Part shown: one piece after another, positions 42,799-51,959 of the stretch
How positions within the stretch are numbered: the first letter of the stretch is position 1
Layout of the letters: every line of letters begins with the position of its first letter
From: Paraburkholderia sp. ZP32-5
Lineage (GTDB): Bacteria > Pseudomonadota > Gammaproteobacteria > Burkholderiales > Burkholderiaceae
Reading direction: 5' to 3'
NCBI RefSeq assembly: GCF_021390495.1
Contig: NZ_JAJEJP010000002.1
Span: 1,922,001 to 1,986,000, forward strand
DNA length: 64,000 bases
Notes under the pieces: generated by a model
What the model saw: only the letters and a program-made list of their open reading frames with translations
Told to the model about the DNA's origin: nothing
Databases searched by the model: none
Made by a program: the position numbers and the translations under genes

Positions 42799-43713
42799 TC
42801 AATCGAGCAGCGCCGGATCGTCGATCGCGCCGGTCAGCAGTTCGACGAACGCCTGCATCACGCGCGGCAACGTGCGGCCCGCCATCGTCTGGACCTGCAA
42901 CGTACGCTGATGAAGCTCCGGGTTACTGATCGGGATCGCCGCGAAGCCATCCGTGCCGAGCCGACCGCGCACGGTCAACAGGCCGGTGATCGTGACCGCG
43001 TCGGTGTGCAACACGAAATTCTGCAGCGCCGCGTGATAGTTGCTGACGAACACCGGATCGAACACGAGCCCTTCGAGACTGCACGCGATATCGAATAGCT
43101 GACGGATCGTCACCGTCGGGCCGCTGATCGCGAGCGGCCATGGCAGCAGATCCGCGATCGACACCGAATCGCGCGCACCGAGCGGATGATCGTGGCGCAC
43201 CAGCGCGAAGATCGGCGCGCGCTGCGAATGCACGACATTGATGTCCGCCTCGGGTGCCATGCTGAAGCACACCGCGATATCGGCGGTACCGTCGCGCACG
43301 CGTTGCGTCGCGATCGACGGCGCGGACACGTCGAGCTGAAAATGCGTGGCGGGATGCGTCTTCAGAAACCGCGCGAACACCTGCGGCAAGAAATGCGGCG
43401 CGATGCCTTCCGAACTCGCAATGCGAATCGTCGCCCGCCCGCCGTTGCTCAAACCGCGAATCTCTTCGGTCACGCGTTCCGCGTCGAGCAGGCTGCGCCG
43501 CGCGTAATCGGCGAGCAGCCGGCCCGCATCGCTCAACACCATGCCGCGAGGCCGCCGCTCGAACAGCGCGGCGCCGACCTCCTCTTCCAGTTTCGCGATC
43601 TGCCTGCTCAATGCGGACACCGCGACATACAGGTTGCCCGACGCCTTGCTGAGCGAACCGCTGCGCACAACTTCGAGAAAGTAGCGCAGCGCGGTGTTAT
43701 CCATCTGAGTCAT
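42799..43713 (-). CDS. LysR-family transcriptional regulator (MFS neighbour)
   Basis: A 304-residue LysR regulator with the DNA-binding domain at about 5-62 (SGSLSKASGNLYVAVSALSRQIAKLE) and an effector domain from about 92. The start is ATG 43713 or ATG 43704; the frame upstream is not conserved. It is divergent from the MFS gene across 153 bases containing AT-rich sequence around TTGTAATTGTCTAG, which may hold its operator. It probably controls the MFS transporter and the hydrolase behind it. Confidence 0.85.
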   Translation of the reverse strand: MTQMDNTALRYFLEVVRSGSLSKASGNLYVAVSALSRQIAKLEEEVGAALFERRPRGMVLSDAGRLLADYARRSLLDAERVTEEIRGLSNGGRATIRIASSEGIAPHFLPQVFARFLKTHPATHFQLDVSAPSIATQRVRDGTADIAVCFSMAPEADINVVHSQRAPIFALVRHDHPLGARDSVSIADLLPWPLAISGPTVTIRQLFDIACSLEGLVFDPVFVSNYHAALQNFVLHTDAVTITGLLTVRGRLGTDGFAAIPISNPELHQRTLQVQTMAGRTLPRVMQAFVELLTGAIDDPALLD

Positions 43714-43866
43714 CACAATTCCGCTTTGCCGTTTCGGCAACGATATCTGCCAAATATTGTAATTGTCTAGAAATATCGGCCACGCCAAGATCCTGACAAA
43801 AGAAGCGCCCCACGCCGCGGCTGAGACACCGCCGGCACACCCTACACGCCGCCACAGGACTTCGTC

Positions 43867-45159
43867 ATGAGCACAGACTCCGCCACCACGGCCGACACGA
43901 TTGCCCAGCATGCGTCGCGCTCAAGCATCTCGCGTCTGATCCTTGCCACCTCGATCGGCAATGCGCTCGAGTTCTACGACCTCGTCGTATACGGCTATTT
44001 CGCGGCCATCCTGTCGCGCACGTTCTTTCCGGTCCACGACCGCACGGTGTCGTTGCTGCTTGCGCTCGGCACGTTCGCGCTGTCGTATCTCGCGCGGCCG
44101 GTCGGCGCGCTCGCGCTCGGCTCGTTCAGCGACCGCAAGGGCCGCAAGGCGTCGCTGACTCTCTCGATCGCGATGATGACGCTCGGCACCGGCATGATCG
44201 CGCTGATGCCGTCGTATGCGACGATCGGTGTGCTCGCACCGATCGGCGTATTCGCGTCGCGGCTGTTGCAGGGCTTCTCGGCCGGCGGCGAATTCGGCAG
44301 CTCGACCGCTTTTCTGATCGAACACCAGCCGCAACGCAAAGGCTTTATGGCGAGCTGGCAGTTCTCGAGCCAGGGCGCGAGCACGCTGCTTGCGTCGCTG
44401 TTCGGCGCGGTGCTGACCGGTGCGCTCACGCAAACGCAACTGCAGGAATGGGGCTGGCGCATTCCGTTCCTGTTCGGTCTGTTGATCGGCCCGGTCGGTT
44501 TATACATTCGCCGCCGCATCGACGAAACGCCGGAGTTCGAACGCGCGGAAAAATCCGCGGCGCCGGTGCGCGAACTGCTAGCGTCGCAGAAGGAAGCGGT
44601 GATCGTGTCGATTGGCGCGCTCGTGCTGACCACCACCGCCAACTACATGCTGCTCTATATGCCGACGTATGCGGCGCGCCAGCTCGGTCTGTCGCCGTCG
44701 TCGGGTTTTATCGCGACGCTGGCGGCCGGCCTGATCATGATGGTGCTGACGCCGCTCGTCGGTCATCTGTCCGACAAGGTCGGGCGCGTGCGCATCATGC
44801 TCGGCGCCGGCGTGCTGTTTTTCGTAACGGTCTACCCGGCCTTCGTGTTGATGAACGCGCATCCATCACTTGGCACCTTGCTCGCCGCGGTCGTGTGGGT
44901 CGCGCTGCTGAAGACCACCTACTTCGCGCCGATTCCCGCGCTGATGTCCGAACTGTTCCCGACTCGCACCCGTACGACCGGCATGGCGCTCGGCTACAAC
45001 ATCGGCACGACCGCTTTTGGCGGCTTTACGCCGCTCGCCGTCGCCGCGCTAATCGCGGCGACCGGCAACAATCTCGCGCCGGGGCTTTATCTGATGCTCG
45101 CGGCCGTACTCAGCCTTTTCGCCGTAACGTGGGCGCGCGTGCGCCTGCATGTGCGCTAG
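43867..45159 (+). CDS. MFS transporter, metabolite:proton symporter family
   Basis: A 430-residue major facilitator of the metabolite:H+ symporter (MHS) group, with 12 predicted helices. The inter-helix 2-3 loop GSFSDRKGRKASL near 92-104 and the FSAGGEFGSSTAFL segment near 139-152 are characteristic. Members take up dicarboxylates, tricarboxylates, betaine, shikimate and similar acids; I cannot select one. It is followed after 19 bases by a serine hydrolase gene, which may process the imported compound. Confidence 0.88.
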   Translation: MSTDSATTADTIAQHASRSSISRLILATSIGNALEFYDLVVYGYFAAILSRTFFPVHDRTVSLLLALGTFALSYLARPVGALALGSFSDRKGRKASLTLSIAMMTLGTGMIALMPSYATIGVLAPIGVFASRLLQGFSAGGEFGSSTAFLIEHQPQRKGFMASWQFSSQGASTLLASLFGAVLTGALTQTQLQEWGWRIPFLFGLLIGPVGLYIRRRIDETPEFERAEKSAAPVRELLASQKEAVIVSIGALVLTTTANYMLLYMPTYAARQLGLSPSSGFIATLAAGLIMMVLTPLVGHLSDKVGRVRIMLGAGVLFFVTVYPAFVLMNAHPSLGTLLAAVVWVALLKTTYFAPIPALMSELFPTRTRTTGMALGYNIGTTAFGGFTPLAVAALIAATGNNLAPGLYLMLAAVLSLFAVTWARVRLHVR

Positions 45160-45178
45160 AACCAACAGGACCTTCTCG

Positions 45179-46234
45179 ATGCAAGACCGTTTGCAGCAAG
45201 CCGTACAGTTCTCCGTCGATCACGAATCGCTTTGGGATCGCCATGTGGATGGCGCATGGGGCGTACACGTCAACGACCCGCCGCCGTGGAACCGGCTGCT
45301 CGGTCCTGTGCACGATCGCGGCCCGGTGTCGGGCGCGATTGCGCTCGACGGCCGCGTGCTGACCACGTGGGGCGAGCCCGAGCGCGCGGACCTGACGTTC
45401 AGCGTCGCGAAGATGTATCTGGCGCTGCTCGCCGGGGTCGCGCACGATCGCGGTCTGCTGCCCGACGTCGACGAGCCGGTGCGCGCGCGCGTGCCCAACA
45501 TCGGCTTCGACGACGAACACAATGCACCGATCACCTGGGCGCATCTGCTGCAGCAAACCAGCGAATGGCGCGGCACGTACTTCGGTTTATCGGATCAGGC
45601 GGACCACTATCGCGCGGTCAATTTCGCGGCGCCGCCCGATGGAAAAAAAGGCGACCTGCGGCCGGCGCAACGCCCGGGCACGTACTGGGAATACAACGAC
45701 GTGCGCATCAACCAGTTGTCGCTCGCACTGTTGCATCTGTTTCGGCAGCCGTTGCCCGAGGTGTTTCGCGACGCGATCATGCGCCCGTGCGGCGCGAGCG
45801 AAAACTGGCAATGGGTCGGCTACGACGACGCGTGGGTCGATATCGACGGGCGCCGCATGCAGTCGGTGCCGGGCGGCACGCACTGGGGCGGCGGCATGTC
45901 GGTCAGCGCGAACGATCAGTTGAAGGTCGCGCAGATGCTGCTCAACGATGGCGTCGCGCACGGCCGGCGCGTGCTGTCGTCCGAATGGATCGCGCGCATG
46001 CGCACACCATGTGGCATCGCGCCGTTCTATGGCTACCTCGTGTGGCTCAACACGGATCAGAAGGTGTTTCCGAGCGTGCCGGCATCGAGCTATTTCGGTG
46101 TCGGCGCGGGCAGTTCGTTTACGTGGATCGAACCTGAGAGACGCATGACAGTCGTCGTGCGATGGTTGAATCCAGCCGCCGCGAATGAGTTTTTCGGGCT
46201 CGTGCTCGATGCGGTGGATGCAATCGGCAGATAA
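45179..46234 (+). CDS. Serine beta-lactamase-like hydrolase
   Basis: A 351-residue beta-lactamase/class C-like serine hydrolase. The SxxK motif is at 75-78 (FSVAKMYL) and YND at 172-174 (EYNDVR), replacing the usual YxN triad by Y-N-D; the third motif is less clear, near GAGSSF. There is no signal peptide, so it is cytoplasmic, which speaks against antibiotic resistance and for an esterase or amidase on an imported metabolite. The ATG at 45179 follows AGGACC. It is cotranscribed with the MFS gene. Confidence 0.8.
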   Translation: MQDRLQQAVQFSVDHESLWDRHVDGAWGVHVNDPPPWNRLLGPVHDRGPVSGAIALDGRVLTTWGEPERADLTFSVAKMYLALLAGVAHDRGLLPDVDEPVRARVPNIGFDDEHNAPITWAHLLQQTSEWRGTYFGLSDQADHYRAVNFAAPPDGKKGDLRPAQRPGTYWEYNDVRINQLSLALLHLFRQPLPEVFRDAIMRPCGASENWQWVGYDDAWVDIDGRRMQSVPGGTHWGGGMSVSANDQLKVAQMLLNDGVAHGRRVLSSEWIARMRTPCGIAPFYGYLVWLNTDQKVFPSVPASSYFGVGAGSSFTWIEPERRMTVVVRWLNPAAANEFFGLVLDAVDAIGR

Positions 46235-46306
46235 GGCAATAAGCCGATAGGCGGGCAATGCCGGAGAGCATCGCCCACACGTTCAGCTCACGATAGAGGT
46301 TGAACA

Positions 46307-46335
46307 CCGTTGCGCTGTGATCGACAGCGCAACGG
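46307..46335. other. Perfect 12-bp hairpin between convergent genes
   Basis: CCGTTGCGCTGT and ACAGCGCAACGG pair perfectly around GATCG, in the 132-base gap between the hydrolase and the dehydratase. No T-run follows on either strand, so termination would not be intrinsic. Confidence 0.6.
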
Positions 46336-46366
46336 CAATGCATTGGCACATCAGCGCATCAACGCA

Positions 46367-48100
46367 TCAATGCGAATGACGTGGCACTTCGGCGCCGCGG
46401 CAGCCGACGAGGAAGTCCAGGTCGCAGCCCTCATCGGCCTGCAGCACGTGATCGACATAAAGGCGCCGGTAGCCGCCGCCTTCCGGCGGTTCCGGCAGCG
46501 CATACTCGGCGAGACGGCGCTCGATTTCCGCATCGCTGATATCGACGTGCAGCGTGCCCGCGTCGCAATCGAGTTCGATCCAGTCGCCGTCCTGCACGGC
46601 GGCAAGCGGACCGCCCGCCGCCGCTTCCGGCGTCACGTGCAGCACCACGGTGCCGTAGGCGGTGCCGCTCATGCGTGCATCCGAAATGCGCACCATGTCT
46701 TTCACGCCCTGACGCAGCAGCTTCGGCGGCAGCCCCATGTTGCCGACTTCGGCCATGCCCGGATAACCCTTCGGGCCGCAGTTCTTCATCACCAGCACCG
46801 AGTTTGCATCGACGTCGAGCGCTTCATCGACGATGCGTGCCTTGTAGTGCTCGAGGTTTTCGAACACAACCGCGCGCCCGCGATGCTTCAGCAATTCGGG
46901 TGTCGCCGCCGACGGCTTCAACACCGCGCCGCGCGGCGCGAGATTGCCGCGCAGCACGCGGATGCCGCCGTCGGCGACGAGCGGCTTGTCGAGCGGACGA
47001 ATCACTTCGTCGTTGGTGTTCGGCGCATCCTTGACGTTGTCCCACAGCGATTTGCCGTTGACGGTCAGCGCGTCCGGATGCGGCAGCAGGTTCGCTTCAC
47101 CGAGGCGGCGCAGCACTGCCGGCAAACCGCCCGCGTAATAGAACTCTTCCATCAGGAAGCGGCCCGACGGCATCAGGTCGACGATCGTCGGCGTATCGCG
47201 GCCGATACGCACCCAGTCCTCGAGTTCGAGATCGACGCCGATGCGCCCCGCGATCGCCTTCAGATGAATCACCGCATTGGTCGAACCGCCGATCGCGGCG
47301 TTCACGCGAATCGCGTTCATGAACGCATCGCGAGTCAGGATCTTCGACAGCTTCAGATCGTCATGCGCCATCTGCACGATACGGATGCCTGACATATGCG
47401 CGAGCACGTAACGGCGCGAGTCGACCGCGGGAATTGCCGCGTTGTGCGGCAACGACGTGCCGAGTGCTTCGGCCATGCAGGCCATCGTCGACGCGGTGCC
47501 CATCGTATTGCAGGTGCCCGCCGAACGCGACATGCCCGCCTCGGCCGACAGGAACTGATGCAGATCGATCTCGCCGGCCTTCAGCGATTCGTGCAGTTGC
47601 CACACCGCGGTGCCCGAGCCGATGTTCTTGCCGTCGAGCTTGCCATTGAGCATCGGGCCGCCGGTCACGACGATCGCCGGCACATCGCAGCTCGCGGCAC
47701 CCATCAGCAACGCGGGCGTGGTCTTGTCGCAACCGGTGAGCAGCACGACCGCGTCGATCGGATTGCCGCGAATCGCTTCCTCGACATCCATCGCCGCGAG
47801 ATTGCGCGTGAGCATCGCGGTCGGACGCAGATTCGATTCACCGTTCGAGAACACCGGAAACTCGACCGGGAAGCCGCCCGCTTCGTAGATACCGCGCTTC
47901 ACGTGCTCGGCGAGCTTGCGAAAATGGGCATTGCACGGCGTCAGTTCCGACCACGTGTTGCAGATGCCGATCACCGGGCGCCCGTCGAATTCGTGATCGG
48001 GGATGCCCTGATTCTTCATCCAGCTTCGATACATGAAGCCGTTCTTGTCAGCCGTGCCGAACCATTCGGCTGAGCGCAGTTTCCGCTTTTTATCCGACAT
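46367..48100 (-). CDS. IlvD/Edd-family dehydratase, L-arabonate dehydratase type
   Basis: A 577-residue sugar-acid dehydratase. Cys56 (LTPCNAHF), Cys124 (LTGCDKTTPA) and Cys197 (GTCNTMGTAST) are the iron-sulfur ligands at spacings typical of the [2Fe-2S] L-arabonate/D-xylonate group, and the N-terminus LRSAEWFGTADKNGFMYRSW is that of L-arabonate dehydratase. It would convert L-arabonate to 2-oxo-3-deoxy-arabonate, and may accept other sugar acids. The ATG at 48100 gives the conserved MSDKKRK start. No other arabinose-pathway gene is next to it. Confidence 0.82.
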   Translation of the reverse strand: MSDKKRKLRSAEWFGTADKNGFMYRSWMKNQGIPDHEFDGRPVIGICNTWSELTPCNAHFRKLAEHVKRGIYEAGGFPVEFPVFSNGESNLRPTAMLTRNLAAMDVEEAIRGNPIDAVVLLTGCDKTTPALLMGAASCDVPAIVVTGGPMLNGKLDGKNIGSGTAVWQLHESLKAGEIDLHQFLSAEAGMSRSAGTCNTMGTASTMACMAEALGTSLPHNAAIPAVDSRRYVLAHMSGIRIVQMAHDDLKLSKILTRDAFMNAIRVNAAIGGSTNAVIHLKAIAGRIGVDLELEDWVRIGRDTPTIVDLMPSGRFLMEEFYYAGGLPAVLRRLGEANLLPHPDALTVNGKSLWDNVKDAPNTNDEVIRPLDKPLVADGGIRVLRGNLAPRGAVLKPSAATPELLKHRGRAVVFENLEHYKARIVDEALDVDANSVLVMKNCGPKGYPGMAEVGNMGLPPKLLRQGVKDMVRISDARMSGTAYGTVVLHVTPEAAAGGPLAAVQDGDWIELDCDAGTLHVDISDAEIERRLAEYALPEPPEGGGYRRLYVDHVLQADEGCDLDFLVGCRGAEVPRHSH

Positions 48101-48330
48101 GCTATGTCCTTGATGCATAGGCCGGGACACCAACACCGGCCAGTTTGACCGAACCGGCGCGGCGCGACCGGCATACGACGGAAGGCTGTCGCTCAGGCTC
48201 TGGGGATGGTGAAGTGTACGGAGCGGGTTGATATCTTTCCAATTATATTTTTGGCGATATCAATATCAGTTCTGGTATCTGGCGGCGGGCCGTACGGACG
48301 TTGGCTTGCGGGCTTGACTCGGGTTCACGG

Positions 48331-48744
48331 TCATACAGTCTTACTTTTAGCTTTCGCCTGCGCTGGCCGTGCGTTTTTCTTCAGATGGGCCCGGTTGTAC
48401 TCGATCGCGGCGCGAATCAGCGCCTTCAGCGCGCGCTCATCGATGCTGTCGTTCTCGAAGAAATCGATCGCGCGGCGGGCATTGCCTTCGAGGCCCGCGT
48501 TGAACAGCTTGTCGGGATCGGCCAGGCCCGCACCGTGAGCAAAGGTCAGCTTGACCTTGCCCTTGTGCGCATTGGCCACCGCGATCATGCCGTCGCGCGA
48601 CCAGACCGGGCTGCCCATCCACTTCCATTCCTCGACGATGTCCGGATCCGCCGCGAGCACGCACGCACGAATGCGCGCGAAGATTGGGCCGCGCCAGTCG
48701 GAGAGTTTCGCGATCATCTCGTCGATACGTTCGGATGCGTTCAT
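48331..48744 (-). CDS. DUF1801 family protein
   Basis: A 137-residue DUF1801/YdhG-like protein. EEWKWMGSPVW near 38-48 and VKLTFAHGAGLADP near 64-77 are typical. The C-terminus is Lys/Ala-rich (AQAKAKSKTV). The family binds no known ligand and has no established activity. The start is ATG 48744. It is 43 bases downstream of the LuxR-type giant on the same strand, but a functional link is not shown. Confidence 0.8.
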   Translation of the reverse strand: MNASERIDEMIAKLSDWRGPIFARIRACVLAADPDIVEEWKWMGSPVWSRDGMIAVANAHKGKVKLTFAHGAGLADPDKLFNAGLEGNARRAIDFFENDSIDERALKALIRAAIEYNRAHLKKNARPAQAKAKSKTV

Positions 48745-48787
48745 CGCAGTGGTGCCTCGCAAACGGTGGGACGTGTGCCCGGTTTGA

Positions 48788-51589
48788 CTACATCGCGACG
48801 CGGCTCTCTCTAAGGCCGAGGCCGAGAACGCTTTGTACCGCTTCGATTCTCGAACTCACATTGAGCTTTTCGAAGATGTTCTTCAAGTGCCACTTGATGG
48901 TCTCGGGGGCCAGCTTCAACGACCGTGCGATTTCCTTGTTCGACAGTCCGAGTGCAACGCAATTGATGATCTCCATCTCCCTGGCACTCAGGATATCCGA
49001 CGACATCGCCGCCACCCCAGCCGATCTCGCGGGCTCGGGTCGTGCACCATCGCGCTCGGCAAACACCGTCAGCAATCTGTCGGCATAGGCGGCTTCGGCT
49101 GTGCCGGTGTTACCTGCGATCTGGCGAAAGCGCAGCAATAGCTCGCGTATCGGCTGCCCTTCGTCGACAAAGCTGTTGACGAGGCCGATCGCCGCGCCAA
49201 TACGTAGCGCGCGGCCGAGTGCGGCGACCGCCTTGTCCGCGTCGCCACATTGTTCGAATGCACGGGCAAGCAGCAATGCAACGGACGCTTCCGAAGGACG
49301 CCAGCTCATCGCGTTCAGCGTATCGAGCGAGCCTTCGAGAAACCCGATCGCCTCGCCAGCCTGATTCCCGGCCAGCAGAACCCTGGCTCGCAGCACGCAA
49401 TAGTAAGTCCAGGCCTCGATCGCAGATCCGGGCCGGCCTTCGCATCGCGCCGGCACGCTTTCGCTCAGTTCGTCCGCGATCTGCTTCGCCTGTGCGACGT
49501 CGCCGCCATCGATCAGCAAGCGCACCGTTTCGGCATCGCACGCCAGTTTCAGACGCAACCAATCCCGCTCGACGGCAATCTGACGGCAGTCTTCGAGAAC
49601 CGCCAACGCCGAGCCGGTCTCGCCGTCGCGCCATAGTACCCGCGCCGCCGCAAGCACATGCCGCATCAGCGTGCCCAGCGGAGCAGTCGCCAGCACGATC
49701 GCCGAGCGGCCGGCAAGCATCTGCCGCGCGTTCGGCAGCTCGTTGCACTCGTAGTAGATCGACGCGAGGCAACTGGCCAAACCGGCCACGCCCGCCGACG
49801 AACGTCCCACCATGATTTCGGCGCGCTGCAGTGTCGCTTCGAAGGTTCGTCTCGCGCCGCTTAGCTCTCCATGCGCCAACGCGGCCAAAGCGTACATCGC
49901 GTCGCGCAGGATATCCGAGTAGTGCGCGCGAACACCCTGTTCGGCACGATCCTTGGCGGCAGTCAACGTTCGCAGGATCTGCTCGAATCCTCCCCGATAC
50001 ATCAAGCCGAAGAATTGCGTCGATTGCGCGTAGCGCCTCGCCCACGGTGGCAGCGCCGCACTCGATGCTTCCGCCGCGCGCCCGAGTTCGAGCGCGCGTT
50101 CGCTGTCATCCGACGTGCCGGCGATGAATGCACCGACCGCGTTGACCTCGGCCAGGACAGCTTCGTCGATGACACTTCCCTGCTCGTTACCCGCGCGCTC
50201 GAGATCGTCGACAACGGCATTGATTTCGCTCGACGCCTGGGCCGTTTGCAGCGAGAACGCGAGCCCCCAGGCTTTCGCGAGACGCAAACGCAGCCGTCCT
50301 CGAACGGCATCGGGCGGAAGCCTGTTGATCCAACCCAGCATCGTGTAGGGGTCGCCGCGCTCCAGCATGTCGATCGCGCAATTCTCTACCCACTGCGTGG
50401 CCAGTTCGGAATCGCCGGCGGCGAGCGCATGACGAACCGCCTCGGGCCACAGACCTTCCGCGGCAAACCATTGGCATGCACGGCGATGCAGCACCGGAAC
50501 CTGTAGCGGCATCTGCCGCAACAGACGCCGTCTCAGTCCTTCCGACAGCAATGCGTGATAGCGATACCAGCCCTGGCTTTCATCCAGTGGCTGGATGAAC
50601 ACGTTGTGCATCTCGAGCCAGTGAAGCTTTTCGCCGCTATTGCCGCTCTCTTCGCCGTCGCTCTCTTCGCCTGCCATGATCGCGTCGCATACGCCCGGAT
50701 TGAGTCGTTCGAGAATCGACGTGTTCAGCAGGAACGTCAGAATCGGCGGCGGCAAATGCGCAAGCACCGTATCGTTCAGATAAAGGTCGATGCCCGACCG
50801 TGGGCTGGCGAGATGCTTCGCCAGTTTCTCGGCATCGTCCGCCTGCACCAGCGTAAGCGAAGCCAGTTGCAAACCAGCTACCCATCCCTCGGCGGCATCG
50901 TTCAATAGCGCGACGCTGTTTCGATCGAGCGGCACCGTGCCCGTGCAATCGAAAAACGACTGCGCGTCGTCGAGCGAAAACCGCAGATCGTCGGCACCGA
51001 TACGCCTCAGCTTTTCCGGCGAGCGAAGTTGACCGAGCATCAGCGCGGGTTCGGCGCGCGCACCAAGCAGGATGTACAGGTTCTCGGGCGCGTAGCGAAG
51101 CAAACGGGAAAGCGCGGCGAGCACTGGTGTCGCACTGAGGCGATCGACCTCGTCGAGTACGAGGAAAACACTGCGCCCGCATTCGGCGATTCCGTTCAAC
51201 AGCACGGAAATCACCATTCTGATCGGCGTCAGTGCATCGTGGCTCAGCAGTTGCTGCGCTTGCCTTGCGATGTCCTGCGCGGCACGCGACAGTGCCGCCA
51301 CCAGATAGGCGCCGAACTGCTGCGGGTCGTCGTCTTCTTCATCGAGACTGAGCCACGCAACCGGATGCTTTTTCTCAGCAAGCAGTTTGCTCCAGCCGGC
51401 CAGCAACGTCGTCTTGCCGAAACCCGCGGGCGCGGTGACGAGGACGACGCTAGCGGGTCGCAGCGCCTCGAACTGGTTCAGCAGTGCAGGCCGTTGCACG
51501 TAACCGGACGGAGGACGCGGCGCGATCATCTTGGTCTGAATCAGCGATACGCTCCATTCGCGACCGGTACTGGTCAAAGAGGCTTCCAT
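48788..51589 (-). CDS. Large MalT-type LuxR-family transcriptional regulator (LAL)
   Basis: A 933-residue LAL/STAND regulator. Walker A APAGFGKTT is at 53-61, followed by a MalT-type NOD-ATPase region, a long TPR-like helical array (about 400-830) rich in Ala, Glu and Leu, and a LuxR helix-turn-helix at about 865-925 (LSAREMEIINCVALGLSNKEIA, here by ends only). ATG at 51589 has GGGGA six bases before it; an ATG at 51595 is less likely. Such regulators are activated by an inducer and ATP. The 370 bases before it hold three inverted repeats, and an OmpR-type regulator gene lies upstream on the same strand. Confidence 0.88.
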   Translation of the reverse strand: MEASLTSTGREWSVSLIQTKMIAPRPPSGYVQRPALLNQFEALRPASVVLVTAPAGFGKTTLLAGWSKLLAEKKHPVAWLSLDEEDDDPQQFGAYLVAALSRAAQDIARQAQQLLSHDALTPIRMVISVLLNGIAECGRSVFLVLDEVDRLSATPVLAALSRLLRYAPENLYILLGARAEPALMLGQLRSPEKLRRIGADDLRFSLDDAQSFFDCTGTVPLDRNSVALLNDAAEGWVAGLQLASLTLVQADDAEKLAKHLASPRSGIDLYLNDTVLAHLPPPILTFLLNTSILERLNPGVCDAIMAGEESDGEESGNSGEKLHWLEMHNVFIQPLDESQGWYRYHALLSEGLRRRLLRQMPLQVPVLHRRACQWFAAEGLWPEAVRHALAAGDSELATQWVENCAIDMLERGDPYTMLGWINRLPPDAVRGRLRLRLAKAWGLAFSLQTAQASSEINAVVDDLERAGNEQGSVIDEAVLAEVNAVGAFIAGTSDDSERALELGRAAEASSAALPPWARRYAQSTQFFGLMYRGGFEQILRTLTAAKDRAEQGVRAHYSDILRDAMYALAALAHGELSGARRTFEATLQRAEIMVGRSSAGVAGLASCLASIYYECNELPNARQMLAGRSAIVLATAPLGTLMRHVLAAARVLWRDGETGSALAVLEDCRQIAVERDWLRLKLACDAETVRLLIDGGDVAQAKQIADELSESVPARCEGRPGSAIEAWTYYCVLRARVLLAGNQAGEAIGFLEGSLDTLNAMSWRPSEASVALLLARAFEQCGDADKAVAALGRALRIGAAIGLVNSFVDEGQPIRELLLRFRQIAGNTGTAEAAYADRLLTVFAERDGARPEPARSAGVAAMSSDILSAREMEIINCVALGLSNKEIARSLKLAPETIKWHLKNIFEKLNVSSRIEAVQSVLGLGLRESRVAM

Positions 51590-51959
51590 GATCATTCCCC
51601 ATCCCGCCGCCCTACTGCCGAAAGGAGGCTTTCGCTGTCTTCGCGGGAAATTCTTTATAGAAACGTTGAACCGCGCAGATTCGCTGCGCGAATTGCCCGT
51701 CATCTTAATCCGCGGAAATGGCAATTGTGAATCAATTGCTAAAACGTATGCGCGACAGAATTGTGACCGACAGGCCGGCGCAGTCGCAGACGACGCGAAA
51801 TAGAGAGGATTCGACGAATGGAAAGTGAAAAGATTGCAAACGTTAGGCGATTTTTGAAATGTTCATATCGCGCCATGAACATTCCAATAATGTCGCGCTT
51901 TGCATAAAACGACGCCACCTGCCGATATAAAAGCCCGGTGGTAAATGCTCAAAAAATAG
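51590..51959. promoter_or_regulatory. LAL upstream region with three inverted repeats
   Basis: Three dyads lie here: CGCGCAG-N5-CTGCGCG at 51672-51690, GCAATTG-N5-CAATTGC at 51721-51739, and AATGTTCAT-N8-ATGAACATT at 51858-51883. None has a T-run that would make it a terminator. They are candidates for binding sites of the LAL protein or of the OmpR-type regulator. No gene is supported in the 370 bases. Confidence 0.55.

Noticed and set aside
45179..46234. Antibiotic-resistance beta-lactamase
   Set aside because: No signal peptide and a changed second motif (YND); it is in an operon with a metabolite transporter, so an esterase or amidase is more likely.
46307..46335. Intrinsic terminator
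   Set aside because: The stem is strong but no T-run follows on either strand.
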